Below are positions 37,548 through 47,179 of a DNA stretch of 64,000 nucleotides, one piece after another. A program made the position numbers and the translations under genes. Each line of letters starts with the position of its first letter. Position 1 is the stretch's first letter. The stretch comes from Acinetobacter sp. ANC 4178. GTDB taxonomy: Bacteria; Pseudomonadota; Gammaproteobacteria; Pseudomonadales; Moraxellaceae. The notes beneath the pieces are model-generated. The model saw only the letters and a program-made list of their open reading frames with translations. It did no database searches and had not been told where the DNA came from. The stretch spans positions 62,001 to 126,000 of the forward strand of contig NZ_SJOD01000004.1 of the NCBI RefSeq assembly GCF_004331175.1. The letters are read 5' to 3'.

Positions 37548-38198
37548 TTAATTGGCTAAATTTTGCTTATGGATGTGTGCAACTGCTTTTAGACCTGCCA
37601 AAGAAAAGGTTTTAAAATGTTGAGCCAGTTGTTTGGCGGGTATGTGGCGCATATTCTGTAATGGACCTGGTACGGCTAGGCTAGTCATTATGAGCATGAG
37701 ACAGGGTGCAACCACACTAAATATACAGGGCAATAGCGTTGGATCATTTTCATCTAAATCCGTAATTTGGCTAATAATACGACGGATAATCTGGAACTTA
37801 CGTGTGCCTTCTGTTTCTAAAAAATTTAATAAATGTGCTGAAGGGGAGAAAATCTCACGTATGAATACTTTGCCATGCCACACGTCATGTTCAACCAATT
37901 TTACAACCAGTGTTTCAAAGAAAAGTCCAAGTTTTTCTTCAGGATTACATTGCAAATCAGCAATATCTTGTAATTCTTGTTCATTTAAATAATGTGCATG
38001 TGCTTCGCTAAGAACAGCCTGATACAAGCCATCTCGTCCACCAAAGTGATAGTTAATTGCGGCCAGATCAACTTCAGCCAGTTTTACAATGTCCTTGTTG
38101 CTGGTTTGTGCCCAACCCAATTGGGCAATTAACTGACCAGCCGCCTCAAGGATCTTTGACTTGGTTAAATCACCATCACTACGTCTGGCTCTGGACAT
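37548..38198 (-). CDS. cecR: CecR/YbiH-like TetR regulator
   Basis: TetR-family protein of 216 residues when started at ATG 38198 (MSRARRSDGDLTKSKIL). Frames upstream stay open to 38354 but would add 52 hydrophobic and unconserved residues. The DNA-binding part contains AAGQLIAQLGWAQTSNKDIV, AEVDLAAINYHFGGRDGLYQ; the C-terminal part resembles the DUF1956 domain of E. coli CecR. In E. coli CecR controls the ybhGFSR exporter genes; here the gene is divergent from a matching set, with a large palindrome between them. Repression of that operon and of itself is the likely role. Confidence 0.78.
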   Translation of the reverse strand: MSRARRSDGDLTKSKILEAAGQLIAQLGWAQTSNKDIVKLAEVDLAAINYHFGGRDGLYQAVLSEAHAHYLNEQELQDIADLQCNPEEKLGLFFETLVVKLVEHDVWHGKVFIREIFSPSAHLLNFLETEGTRKFQIIRRIISQITDLDENDPTLLPCIFSVVAPCLMLIMTSLAVPGPLQNMRHIPAKQLAQHFKTFSLAGLKAVAHIHKQNLAN

Positions 38199-38255
38199 CT
38201 GCTTGCTCGATTGTATATTGGTATAAAGTATATCTTTTATCTTCATTTCATGATA

Positions 38256-38280
38256 GTTTAAATTTAAATTGAATTTAAAC
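38256..38280. promoter_or_regulatory. Palindromic operator candidate between cecR and ybhG
   Basis: GTTTAAATT at 38256-38264 and AATTTAAAC at 38272-38280 form a perfect 9-bp inverted repeat with a seven-base spacer. It lies in the divergent promoter gap, 40 bases before ybhG and 57 before cecR. It is the obvious candidate for the TetR-type repressor. AT-rich composition raises the chance of accidental symmetry. Confidence 0.6.
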
Positions 38281-38320
38281 TTTGTGGTCTGAGCACAATA
38301 ATAAAGAAAGGCTGATATAG

Positions 38321-39340
38321 ATGAAAAAAACAGCAGCAATCGTGATTTTGACAATGATCGTAATTCTAGGTTGTGGGATTGCTTGGTTTTATTTTAAGAA
38401 GCATCAGCCTGAAAATGACCTGACTTTATATGGGAATGTCGATATCCGTCAGGTGTCTTTGGCCTTTGAAAATTCAGGAAGAATTAAGAACCTACAGGTG
38501 CAAGAAGGCGATCAGGTTAAACAAGGACAAGTACTGGCAGAACTCGATACCTCTGCTTTGATTATTCAGCAAAAACAAGCTGAAGCTCAGTTAACCATCC
38601 AACAACAAGCCATTTTGACTCAAGATAAAGGCGCTAGACCAGAGGAGATTGTGCAAGCAAAAGCTCAAATTGCTTCGGCACAAGCAGAACTCGACAAAAC
38701 CAGTAAGGCGCTACAACGTTTACTCGCTTTAAACTCAAGTAGTGCAGGAAAAGCCATCAGCCAACAAGAAATTGACGCTGCGCAAAGCAATAAAAATGTG
38801 GCGCAGGCATCGGTTAAAGAACGCCAAGCCAACTTAGATCTATTGCTTCAAGGTGCGCGTAAAGAAGATCGTGAAGCAACCAAAGCCCAATACCAAGCGA
38901 CCAAAGCCAATTTAGAATCAATTCAGTATCAACTTACGCAAGCCATTTTACGCTCCCCAACGGATGCTGTAATTCGGACACGCCTACAAGAAGTGGGCGA
39001 TATGACCAATGCGCAAAAGGCGGTCTACACACTAGCCCTAACCAATCCAAAATGGGTGCGTGTTTATGCCAATGAAGCTCAACTTAATCAGATTCATGTG
39101 GGGAATATTGCCCACATTTATCGAGATAGCTTACCTGACCAACCCATTCAGGGGAAAATAGGATATATCGCGTCTGTTGCTGAATTTACCCCGAAAACGG
39201 TACAAACAGAAGATATCAGAACCAGTTTGGTTTATGAGGTACGTGTATATGTACAAGATCCAAATGATCAACTCAAAATGGGACAACCTGTTACGGTAAA
39301 AATCGAGCCATCAGCAAATTCAGCGCAAGAGAAAAAATAA
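38321..39340 (+). CDS. ybhG: YbhG-like membrane fusion protein (HlyD family)
   Basis: Periplasmic adaptor of 339 residues for the ABC exporter that follows. A single N-terminal membrane anchor (IVILTMIVILGCGIAWFYF, residues 7-25) precedes a biotinyl-lipoyl-like half (VQEGDQVKQGQVLAELDTSA), a long alpha-helical hairpin rich in Gln, Ala and Glu (residues about 90-215), the second lipoyl half (LRSPTDAVIRTRLQEVGDM) and a beta-barrel region. It overlaps nothing and is followed by ybhF one base later, as in E. coli. Confidence 0.87.
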   Translation: MKKTAAIVILTMIVILGCGIAWFYFKKHQPENDLTLYGNVDIRQVSLAFENSGRIKNLQVQEGDQVKQGQVLAELDTSALIIQQKQAEAQLTIQQQAILTQDKGARPEEIVQAKAQIASAQAELDKTSKALQRLLALNSSSAGKAISQQEIDAAQSNKNVAQASVKERQANLDLLLQGARKEDREATKAQYQATKANLESIQYQLTQAILRSPTDAVIRTRLQEVGDMTNAQKAVYTLALTNPKWVRVYANEAQLNQIHVGNIAHIYRDSLPDQPIQGKIGYIASVAEFTPKTVQTEDIRTSLVYEVRVYVQDPNDQLKMGQPVTVKIEPSANSAQEKK

Positions 39341-39341
39341 C

Positions 39342-41138
39342 ATGAGTGAGAGCTACATTCTTCAGGCCAAAGATTTGAAGCATGTGTTTAAGTCTCAACA
39401 AAAACACATTGAAGATACCTGTGCATTACAAAAGATAAATATGCAAATTAAAGCAGGCGAACTGACGGCTTTGGTCGGGCCTGATGGAGCAGGGAAAACA
39501 ACGTTTCTTCGTTTAATCGCAGGGTTGTATCAACCCACAGCTGGTGTACTTGAAGTACTGGGGTTAAATGTTACTGAACAAACTCAAGCCATTCAAAACC
39601 GAATCAGTTATATGCCGCAGCGCTTTGGACTGTATGAAGATTTAAGTATTATTGAAAACTTGAATTTGTATGCAGATTTGCATGGTGTATCTAAACACGA
39701 CCGTCAACAACGCTTTGAACGCTTACTTAAAATTACCGATTTAACTGCATTTACAAAACGATTGGCGGGACAACTTTCTGGTGGTATGAAGCAGAAGCTG
39801 GGTTTAGCCTGTACTTTAGTACGTTCTCCAGAATTGCTTTTATTGGATGAGCCCAGTGTTGGCGTAGACCCACTTTCACGTCGTGACTTATGGACAATTA
39901 TTGAAAGATTGGTACAGGAAGACAAACTCAATGTCATCATAAGTACGGCTTATATGGATGAAGCTGAACGGTGTGACCAAATCTATGTCATGTATGACGG
40001 ACAGGTGATACAGCAAGGAACACCTCAGCAATTACGCGCCTATGCAAAGGATAGAACTTGGCAGGTTTTACCTCCCAAACAGATGAAAGCCAGAGCGCTT
40101 CAAGCTGTATTATTAAAAAATACAAAGCTTTATTGTGATGCGGTGCCCAAAGGTGAAATGGTTCGTTTTATTACTCAAGAAGCCTATACCGAATTTCCAA
40201 AACAGCTTTTGCCCGAAGAGTTGGCACCTGAAGCTAGAACTGCTGAACTTGAAGATGCCTTTATGTTGATTCTGCATCGAACCCAGCAACAATCTACTCG
40301 AAAGACATCGATTGCAAACGAATTGGAAAAGACAGATAACATCGCTATTTTAGAACCGAATCTATCCAATAATAGCCATGAAAAAGTCATTACTGTACAA
40401 AATTTAGTGCGCAAATTTGGGGATTTTACTGCGGTTGCCAGCACCTCTTTTGAGGTATATCGAGGAGAAATTTTTGGGTTGTTGGGGCCAAATGGTGCAG
40501 GCAAAACCACAACCTTCCGAATGTTATGCGGTCTATTGCCTGCAAGCAGCGGTACACTTGAAGTTGCAGGAGTAAATTTACGTACGGCTCGTGCGCAAGC
40601 CCGCGCCAAGATTGGTTATGTGTCGCAGAAATTTGCCTTGTATGGAAATTTAAGCGTGCACGAAAATCTCAAGTTCTTTGGCGGTGCTTATGGTCTTTCG
40701 GGAAAAAAATTAAAACATCAAATTGAGAAAATGTTAGATCAGTTCCACTTGAAGCCCGAAGCCACGAGCGGAGATTTACCGGGCGGTTTCAAACAACGGC
40801 TTTCTATGGCTGCTGCATTATTACATGAACCTGAAATTCTATTTCTAGATGAGCCAACCAGTGGAATTGATCCGCTAGCACGTCGCGTCTTTTGGCAAAC
40901 CATTGGTGAACTGGCAAATCGTGGCATCACGATTATTGTGACCACACATTTTATGGAAGAAGCTGAATATTGTGACCGTATCGCCATTCAGGACGCAGGT
41001 AAATTGCTAGCGCTTGGTTCACCGCAAGAAGTCAGACTTCAAGCAGGAATGCAAGCGGGTAAAGATATGAATAGCGCTTTTATTGCAATTGTCGAACAGG
41101 CGCGCCATGTTGAAAGCGTGGCCAAGGAGAATGTTTAG
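39342..41138 (+). CDS. ybhF: YbhF-like ABC exporter ATPase with two ATPase domains
   Basis: Protein of 598 residues with two complete ABC ATPase units in one chain. First unit: Walker A GPDGAGKTTFLRL, signature LSGGMKQKLGLACTL, Walker B LLLLDEPSVGVDPLSRRD. Second: GPNGAGKTTTFRM, GGFKQRLSMAAALL, ILFLDEPTSGIDPLARRV. In the second unit the ABC signature begins with PGG in place of SGG. The stop abuts the ybhS start. E. coli YbhFSR is associated with drug efflux, for example of tetracycline-like and cefoperazone-like compounds; substrates here are unknown. Confidence 0.88.
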   Translation: MSESYILQAKDLKHVFKSQQKHIEDTCALQKINMQIKAGELTALVGPDGAGKTTFLRLIAGLYQPTAGVLEVLGLNVTEQTQAIQNRISYMPQRFGLYEDLSIIENLNLYADLHGVSKHDRQQRFERLLKITDLTAFTKRLAGQLSGGMKQKLGLACTLVRSPELLLLDEPSVGVDPLSRRDLWTIIERLVQEDKLNVIISTAYMDEAERCDQIYVMYDGQVIQQGTPQQLRAYAKDRTWQVLPPKQMKARALQAVLLKNTKLYCDAVPKGEMVRFITQEAYTEFPKQLLPEELAPEARTAELEDAFMLILHRTQQQSTRKTSIANELEKTDNIAILEPNLSNNSHEKVITVQNLVRKFGDFTAVASTSFEVYRGEIFGLLGPNGAGKTTTFRMLCGLLPASSGTLEVAGVNLRTARAQARAKIGYVSQKFALYGNLSVHENLKFFGGAYGLSGKKLKHQIEKMLDQFHLKPEATSGDLPGGFKQRLSMAAALLHEPEILFLDEPTSGIDPLARRVFWQTIGELANRGITIIVTTHFMEEAEYCDRIAIQDAGKLLALGSPQEVRLQAGMQAGKDMNSAFIAIVEQARHVESVAKENV

Positions 41139-42263
41139 ATGCAGTCTTCTTTTCTTATTCGTTTAAAAGCTTTGATTCATAAAGAGTCCATTCAATTGTT
41201 ACGTGCCAAAAGTAGCTTGGCGATTGGTTTATTATTGCCCATTATTTTAATTCTATTATTTGGCTATGGTTTATCTTTTGATTTAAGTCATGGGCGAGTT
41301 GCAGTTGTTGTAGAGCAACCATCTCCGCAAACGCAACAAATCGTTGCGGGAATGCAGGGGAGCCCGTATTTAACTGTTCAGCAATTTTATGCAATGCCCG
41401 AAGCCATTACTGCCATAAAAAATGATGAGGTAGATGCTATTTTAGTCATTCCCGCCAATTTTGAAGCAGAGCAATTACAAGGTCGTGGCAAACTCCAGTT
41501 ATTAAGCAATGGACGCTCGACCAGTATTGCCTCGAGTCTGCAAAGTTATGTTTCGGGGGCAATTTCTAACACCTTAAGTCTACAAGCTGAACGACAAAAT
41601 TCGATGGCAACACAAGCGACCGTGAGCATAGAACAACGCATGTGGTTTAATGAATCAGCAAATAGCACATGGTTTTTAGTACCCGGTTTAATTGTTTTGG
41701 TTCTCACCTTAATTGGGGCTTTCTTAACAGGATTATTAATTGCTCGTGAACGTGAACAAGGAACTTTAGAAGCACTATTTGTAACACCAGTTCGCCCCTT
41801 AGAATTGGTCATTGCGAAATTGACACCGTATTTAGTCATTGGACTCATTGATATTGTGATTTGTTTAATCGCATCTTCACTCTTATTTGAAGTTCCAATG
41901 CGTAGCTCCATGTTCTCCATTCTCAGTGCCTGTTTTCTGTATTTATTGGTCTCCTTATTACTCGGTTTAACGATTTCCGGCTTTGCACAAAACCAGTTTC
42001 AAGCCAGTCAAATTGCACTATTAGCCAGTTTTATGCCCGCAATGATGCTTTCTGGTTTTGTATTCGATATTCGAAATCTACCTTTTGTTATCCAAATTAT
42101 TAGTCAAATATTACCAGCCACTCATTTTATGTCTTTAATTAAAACCTTATTTCTGGGGGGAGATGACTGGGGATTATGGTTAAAAGGGTGCGGTATTCTA
42201 ATGCTTTATGTGATTGTACTGATGTTTGCTGCATGTAAATCACTCAAAAAACAGTTGAGATAA
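41139..42263 (+). CDS. ybhS: YbhS-like ABC-2 permease
   Basis: Integral membrane protein of 374 residues of the ABC-2 type: one N-terminal helix (LAIGLLLPIILILLFGYGLS), a large periplasmic part with VEQPSPQTQQIVAGMQG and ILVIPANFEAEQLQG, then five helices including FLVPGLIVLVLTLIGAFL and the ABC-2 loop REREQGTLEALFVTPVRPLE. It begins one base after ybhF and should dimerise with YbhR. Confidence 0.86.
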   Translation: MQSSFLIRLKALIHKESIQLLRAKSSLAIGLLLPIILILLFGYGLSFDLSHGRVAVVVEQPSPQTQQIVAGMQGSPYLTVQQFYAMPEAITAIKNDEVDAILVIPANFEAEQLQGRGKLQLLSNGRSTSIASSLQSYVSGAISNTLSLQAERQNSMATQATVSIEQRMWFNESANSTWFLVPGLIVLVLTLIGAFLTGLLIAREREQGTLEALFVTPVRPLELVIAKLTPYLVIGLIDIVICLIASSLLFEVPMRSSMFSILSACFLYLLVSLLLGLTISGFAQNQFQASQIALLASFMPAMMLSGFVFDIRNLPFVIQIISQILPATHFMSLIKTLFLGGDDWGLWLKGCGILMLYVIVLMFAACKSLKKQLR

Positions 42264-42267
42264 TGAC

Positions 42268-43386
42268 ATGATTCAGCGCGTATTATCATGGTTTCAATAT
42301 CTGGCTGTATTGGTCAGAAAAGAGTTTCTGGTTATTTTTAGTGACCCAGCAAACCGAACTGTCTTATTTGCACCTGTCTTGATTCAGTCTTTATTGTTTG
42401 GTTATGCCGCGACTTACGATGTAAATCGGGTTGATTATGCCATTCTTGATTTAAGCCATAGCCGTACAGCGGCTGATTTAATGGCGAAGTTAGATGGTTC
42501 AGGTATTTTCCAGCGTACGGCTACACTTGAAAATAGTCAGCAAATTACGTCAGTAATTAATAACCGTGAAGCACTTGCCGTGATTACAATTCCCGAAGAT
42601 TTTGAACAAAAGCTGACCCAACAGCAGGCTTCACCTATTCAGGTCATTCTAGATGGGCGTAATTCATCTACAGCAGGCGCAGCAGGTTCATATATTACGA
42701 ACATTGTGCAGCAGTTTAACCAACAGTACTTAAAGAATAATACGGCTCTCATTATTGAAACTCGAACTTGGTACAACCCAAATCAGCAATCTAGATGGGG
42801 GATTATGCCATCCTTAATTGCCGCATTAAGTATGATGCAGACTTTGCTATTGTCCTCGTTATCTGTAGCACGGGAACGAGAGCAAGGAACCTTCGATCAA
42901 TTACTGGTCACCCCATACACGCCTGTACAGATCATGATAGGTAAAGCATTACCACCTATATTTGTAGGTTTAATTCAGTCCACGATTATTTTTCTCATTA
43001 TCTTGTTTTGGTTTCAAATTCCGATGCAAGGCTCTATTGGTTTGCTGTATTTGGGACTGATTAGTTTTAATATTGCCGTTGTAGGAGTGGGGCTGTCTAT
43101 TTCAGCCATTGCACTGAATATGCAACAAGCTATGTTCTTTACTTTTCTACTCATTATGCCATTGATGCTACTTTCAGGCTTATTAACCCCCGTGCAAAAT
43201 ATGCCTCAGGCATTGGAAATTGCGACCTATCTTAATCCATTACGGTTTGGTATTGATTTGGTGTTACGTGTTTATTTGGAAGGTGCAGAATTTTCACAAG
43301 TAAAATATGATTTTGTTCCAATGATTATTTTGACTTGTATAACTTTACCTTTGGCTGCTTGGTTATTTCGAAATCGCTTGTCTTAA
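42268..43386 (+). CDS. ybhR: YbhR-like ABC-2 permease
   Basis: Second permease of 372 residues with the same plan as its neighbour: N-terminal helix (RKEFLVIFSDPANRTVLFAP region, then LIQSLLFGYAATYD), a periplasmic region and five helices, with the ABC-2 motif SVAREREQGTFDQLLVTPYTP. It starts four bases after ybhS. The gene is last in the operon, with a terminator about 110 bases further. Confidence 0.86.
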   Translation: MIQRVLSWFQYLAVLVRKEFLVIFSDPANRTVLFAPVLIQSLLFGYAATYDVNRVDYAILDLSHSRTAADLMAKLDGSGIFQRTATLENSQQITSVINNREALAVITIPEDFEQKLTQQQASPIQVILDGRNSSTAGAAGSYITNIVQQFNQQYLKNNTALIIETRTWYNPNQQSRWGIMPSLIAALSMMQTLLLSSLSVAREREQGTFDQLLVTPYTPVQIMIGKALPPIFVGLIQSTIIFLIILFWFQIPMQGSIGLLYLGLISFNIAVVGVGLSISAIALNMQQAMFFTFLLIMPLMLLSGLLTPVQNMPQALEIATYLNPLRFGIDLVLRVYLEGAEFSQVKYDFVPMIILTCITLPLAAWLFRNRLS

Positions 43387-43497
43387 GAGAAGAGTTTGAT
43401 ATTCCTACATTCTGTAGAATTTTTAGTTCTTGGAATGAAAACACCATCGTGATGCAATTTTTTCTTATTGGACTAATTCAGTAAATACAGACAAAGA

Positions 43498-43531
43498 AAA
43501 AAAAGGAACTTATGACTAAGTTCCTTTTTTT
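43498..43531. terminator. Bidirectional terminator between ybhR and aspA
   Basis: AAAAAAAGGAACTTA pairs with TAAGTTCCTTTTTTT around a TGAC loop at 43498-43531. The stem is perfect and has A and T tracts at both ends, so it works for both convergent genes. Confidence 0.95.
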
Positions 43532-43550
43532 GAGCTATTGCTTAAAAATA

Positions 43551-44966
43551 TTATGCAGATTGCTTAGGATGTACCATGTTTTGTACTGAAAGTACGTCTG
43601 CTAAAACTTCATCAGAAAGCAAGTTTTCAGCTTTAATAAGCGCCAAAATACTTTGACCAGATTCGTTTGCTTCTTTAGCAATACGAGTTGTCGTTTCATA
43701 TCCAAGGTATGGGTTCAATACAGTAATAATACCAATTGAGTTATCTACCAAGTGTTGGCAATGTTCAGCATTCGCAACAACATTTTCGATACATTTTAAT
43801 TGGAACATACGCATTGCTTTACCCAACAAATCAATTGATTCGAAAAGTTTAAAGGCAATTAAAGGTTCCATTGCATTTAACTGTAATTGACCCGCTTCAG
43901 CAGAAAGGGTAATTGCCAAGTCATTTGCAATAATTTGGTAACACGCCAAGTTCATTGCTTCAGGAATTACTGGATTCACTTTACCCGGCATAATTGAACT
44001 ACCTGGTTGGCGTGGTTCTAAGTGAATTTCATTTAGACCTGCACGTGGACCACTCGACAATAAACGTAAGTCATTGGCAATTTTAGCAAGTTTAGTCGCC
44101 GTACGTTTTAAGAAACCTGACAATAGAACGAAATCGCCCATGTCTGAAGTTGCTTCAATTAAGTCAGGAGAACTTGAAATATTCTTTTGCGTAATTTGTG
44201 ACAACGCTTCAATTGCGTGTAAACGGTATTCAACTTCAGTGTTAATACCTGTACCAATTGCTGTACCCGCTAAGTTCACAACACTTAATGCATTCGGCAT
44301 GATGCTGTAAAGCATATTCAAGTCATTTTGTAAGGTGTTAGCAAATGCACCAAATTCTTGACCTAAAGTCATAGGTACAGCATCTTGCAACTGAGTACGA
44401 CCCATTTTCAAGATATGCGCAAATTCTTCAGATTTTACACGGAAGCTATCGATTAAGCTTTGGAATGGTGTGTTAAGTTGATCTAAAGAAAATAACAAAC
44501 CAACTTTAATCGCTGTAGGGTATACGTCATTAGTTGACTGTGACATATTTACATCATTATTTGGGTGTAAATATTTATATTCACCTTTGGCATGGCCCAT
44601 GTATTCCAAACCAATATTTGCAATTACTTCGTTTGCATTCATATTGGTTGAAGTACCAGCACCACCTTGAATCATATCAATTGGGAATTGATCATGATAT
44701 AAATCATTCATCAACTGCTCGCAAGCATGTTGGATTGCATTGTATTTATTTTCTTCTAATTTATTTAGTTTAAAATTTGAAACTGCACATGCAGATTTAA
44801 CCATTGCCAATGCTTTAATAAAAATTGGGAAATGGCTTAATTTATTAGGGCTTAAATTGAAATTTTCCAATGCACGTAGTGTTTGTACACCATAGTAACA
44901 ATGGAATGGGACTTCTTTAAAACCAAGTAAGTCTTTTTCTGTCCGTGATTTAATTTCAATATTCAT
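43551..44966 (-). CDS. aspA: Aspartate ammonia-lyase
   Basis: Reversible deamination of aspartate to fumarate and ammonia; 471 residues. The superfamily signature SSIMPGKVNPV is near residue 322; other matches are GGAGTSTNMNANEVIANIG, VNMSQSTNDVYPTAIKVG, GRTQLQDAVPMTLGQEF and GTGINTEVEYRLHAIEAL. TSTNMNANEV with this signature fits aspartase better than fumarase C, though the two are close. The start is at 44966. A LysR regulator gene diverges from it with a 140-base gap, suggesting control by that protein. Confidence 0.92.
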   Translation of the reverse strand: MNIEIKSRTEKDLLGFKEVPFHCYYGVQTLRALENFNLSPNKLSHFPIFIKALAMVKSACAVSNFKLNKLEENKYNAIQHACEQLMNDLYHDQFPIDMIQGGAGTSTNMNANEVIANIGLEYMGHAKGEYKYLHPNNDVNMSQSTNDVYPTAIKVGLLFSLDQLNTPFQSLIDSFRVKSEEFAHILKMGRTQLQDAVPMTLGQEFGAFANTLQNDLNMLYSIMPNALSVVNLAGTAIGTGINTEVEYRLHAIEALSQITQKNISSSPDLIEATSDMGDFVLLSGFLKRTATKLAKIANDLRLLSSGPRAGLNEIHLEPRQPGSSIMPGKVNPVIPEAMNLACYQIIANDLAITLSAEAGQLQLNAMEPLIAFKLFESIDLLGKAMRMFQLKCIENVVANAEHCQHLVDNSIGIITVLNPYLGYETTTRIAKEANESGQSILALIKAENLLSDEVLADVLSVQNMVHPKQSA

Positions 44967-45046
44967 TGAGAAATGCTCTATAGCGGGAATAATTTTATCT
45001 TAGAACCAGAACACCCAGCCTGACTAATGTAAAAAAATATTTATCC

Positions 45047-45061
45047 ATGCATTTTTTGCAT
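45047..45061. promoter_or_regulatory. LysR-type palindrome between aspA and LysR gene
   Basis: ATGCA-TTTTT-TGCAT at 45047-45061 is a perfect dyad of LysR box size in the divergent gap; TATAAT follows at 45069-45074. The position suits both self-control and activation of aspA. Confidence 0.5.
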
Positions 45062-45106
45062 AACACTGTATAATTATTAACATCGCTTAGATTATGGACA
45101 GCGCAA

Positions 45107-45979
45107 ATGTCATTGGAAATTCGTTGGATTGAAGATTTACTTGCTTTAGAACAAGAAAAATCTATCTCAAAAGCGGCCGAACTCAGACATGTGACACAAT
45201 CTGCCTTTACACGCAGAATTCAAGCTATTGAAGATGCTTTAGGCTTTCAAATTTTAAAACGCTATAGTAAAAATGTAGACTTCACAGATGCTGGTCAAAT
45301 CCTATTATCATCAGCAAAAAACATACAATATCAATTGGATACAACAATTAAGTATCTAGAAAAAAACATTAAAAACAATGAGCTTTCTATCAAGTTCGCC
45401 GTATCTCATTCATTAATTACGCAATTTTTCCCCAATTTCATTCACAATTTATATACAGATATTAAAGATCTACAACTTGAAATTATTGCAGCCAATATGA
45501 AACAGGGCATGCGACTATTGAAAGAAGGTTCATGTGATTTCTTAATTTGCTATTGTGATGAAGAAACCCTAAAACAGTTAGACCATGCAATTTTTGCATT
45601 TCATAAAATTGTGAAAATGGAAATTTTACCTGTTGCTTCTGCGCGTGATAAATACGAAAAATACAGTTTAGATCAAAATTTTCCTTTACTGTCTTATAGT
45701 AAGCAAGCCTATTTAAGAAAATGCGTAGACCGTGAAATTGAAGGTAAATTAGATTATCGAATTTTATATGAAACAGATAATGCAGGAGATCTAAAAGCTC
45801 TGGTTTTACAAGGACTAGGCGTTGCTTGGCTTCCTAAACTTTTAGTAGAAGAAGAAATTTCTGAAAATAAATTGCGTGTCTTAGATAATTATCACTTCTT
45901 CCAAGATGTTTATCTTATTCGTAGTAAAGTTATATATTCTCAACGCATGGACTATATATGGAATACTTTAATTAATTAA
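45107..45979 (+). CDS. LysR-family regulator next to aspA
   Basis: Protein of 290 residues with an N-terminal helix-turn-helix (WIEDLLALEQEKSISKAAEL, RHVTQSAFTRRIQAIEDALG, residues 6-45) and a LysR effector domain. Near the end GLGVAWLPKLLVEEE is typical of the fold. It diverges from aspA and ends in a gap with a hairpin, so regulation of aspartate use is the natural guess; the effector is not known. Confidence 0.82.
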   Translation: MSLEIRWIEDLLALEQEKSISKAAELRHVTQSAFTRRIQAIEDALGFQILKRYSKNVDFTDAGQILLSSAKNIQYQLDTTIKYLEKNIKNNELSIKFAVSHSLITQFFPNFIHNLYTDIKDLQLEIIAANMKQGMRLLKEGSCDFLICYCDEETLKQLDHAIFAFHKIVKMEILPVASARDKYEKYSLDQNFPLLSYSKQAYLRKCVDREIEGKLDYRILYETDNAGDLKALVLQGLGVAWLPKLLVEEEISENKLRVLDNYHFFQDVYLIRSKVIYSQRMDYIWNTLIN

Positions 45980-46049
45980 TAACACTTAGGCAGCATATAA
46001 ATAATATTTTCATCGTTTAAATTTTGATTTGTACAATGCCAGTTTTAAA

Positions 46050-46076
46050 TTTATGAGCATGCATAATGCTCATAAA
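46050..46076. terminator. Hairpin between two convergent LysR genes
   Basis: TTTATGAGCA at 46050-46059 and TGCTCATAAA at 46067-46076 form a perfect 10-bp stem with a seven-base loop. It lies between convergent genes; flanking T tracts are modest. Confidence 0.7.
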
Positions 46077-46154
46077 TCTTCATTTTCTTTAAACCTTCCA
46101 CATTTTAAACTTTCCCATTGGTTGCTTTACCACACAATTTTTTGAATGTTTTTA

Positions 46155-47090
46155 TCAATCTGGTCTTAACAATGTGGGTTCTTGTTCTAATTTTTGAGCA
46201 AGAAACTCAATCAATACTTTGAGTTTTGGTGGCAAATGTTTGGTCGCAGGATATAACAGCCATGCTCCACCACTATAATAGGTTTTAAAATACCAGTCTG
46301 GTAAAACCTGAGTTAATTGTTTATTTTTCATTGCTTTATTTGCTACAAAGAACGGTAAACTGGCAATTCCAAGATGCTGTAAGGCTGCATCAAGTCGTAC
46401 TCCTGTATGATTCGCCGCATAGCGACCTTTGACATGTACTGAAAGATTTTTGTTTCCTTGTTGAAATTTCCATTTTGAATCAATGGCTTGTTCACCCAAA
46501 TAAATACATTGATGCTCTTTCAAATCATGTGGATGCTGAGGCGTGCCAAACCTTGATAAATACTCAGGCGTTGCACAGATCACATGATCTATTTCTAAAA
46601 GTTTCCGCCCCATCAAACCATCATGTGGCTTTTCCGTAATACGAATAGCAAGGTCGACTTGATCTTCAATTAAATCAACGTATCGATCTTCTAAAAGCAG
46701 TTGAATATCTATTTTAGGATAAAGGCTTAAAAATTCAGGTAAATAGGGATGAATAAGATAATGTCCGACTGCTTTAGGCACACTCATTCGAATTTGACCT
46801 TGCGGTTCGGAGTGAAATTTTTCCGAACTTTCCATCACCGCTTGAGCCGCATTCACCATATCTAGGCAGCGCTCATATACAGCTTGTCCACTTTCACTTA
46901 TGCGTAACTTACGTGTTGTTCTTTGTAGTAGCCGAGTCCCTAACGCTTTTTCTAAGCGTGAAATGGCTCGACTAATTGCAGAAGGTGTTGTGCCAAACTG
47001 ACGTGCTGTTTCAGAAAAACTGCCTGTTTCAACCACTTTTACAAATGTCACCATTTCATTCAGTAAATTTAAATTTTGATTTGTGCTCAT
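46155..47090 (-). CDS. LysR-family regulator, divergent from alaX
   Basis: Protein of 311 residues. The DNA-binding region is VKVVETGSFSETARQFGTTP and SAISRAISRLEKALGTRLL (residues about 16-54), and QRTTRKLRISESGQAVYERC follows, as in the large CrgA/DsdC-like LysR subgroup. The effector domain has RMSVPKAVGHYLIHPYLPEF. It faces away from alaX and lysE, so it may regulate them, but no other evidence links them. Confidence 0.82.
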   Translation of the reverse strand: MSTNQNLNLLNEMVTFVKVVETGSFSETARQFGTTPSAISRAISRLEKALGTRLLQRTTRKLRISESGQAVYERCLDMVNAAQAVMESSEKFHSEPQGQIRMSVPKAVGHYLIHPYLPEFLSLYPKIDIQLLLEDRYVDLIEDQVDLAIRITEKPHDGLMGRKLLEIDHVICATPEYLSRFGTPQHPHDLKEHQCIYLGEQAIDSKWKFQQGNKNLSVHVKGRYAANHTGVRLDAALQHLGIASLPFFVANKAMKNKQLTQVLPDWYFKTYYSGGAWLLYPATKHLPPKLKVLIEFLAQKLEQEPTLLRPD

Positions 47091-47179
47091 GAGGCAAAAG
47101 TTATTTGATAATTTTCTAGATTATCACCACATGAACAAAGTTATACAATTTTTTCATATTTAGATACTGTTGTTATTTC

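Noticed and set aside
37548..38354. Longer form of the CecR-like regulator with a 52-residue hydrophobic lead
   Set aside because: The extra part has no TetR character, crosses the palindromic operator, and the ATG at 38198 gives the normal N-terminus.
40184..40609. A 141-residue minus-strand frame
   Set aside because: It lies wholly inside the plus-strand double ATPase gene, whose Walker and signature motifs prove the other strand; it looks low-complexity and has no family features.
41546..41920. A 124-residue minus-strand frame
   Set aside because: Opposite to the YbhS-like permease; basic and Ser/Thr-rich as expected for the reverse of membrane-protein codons.
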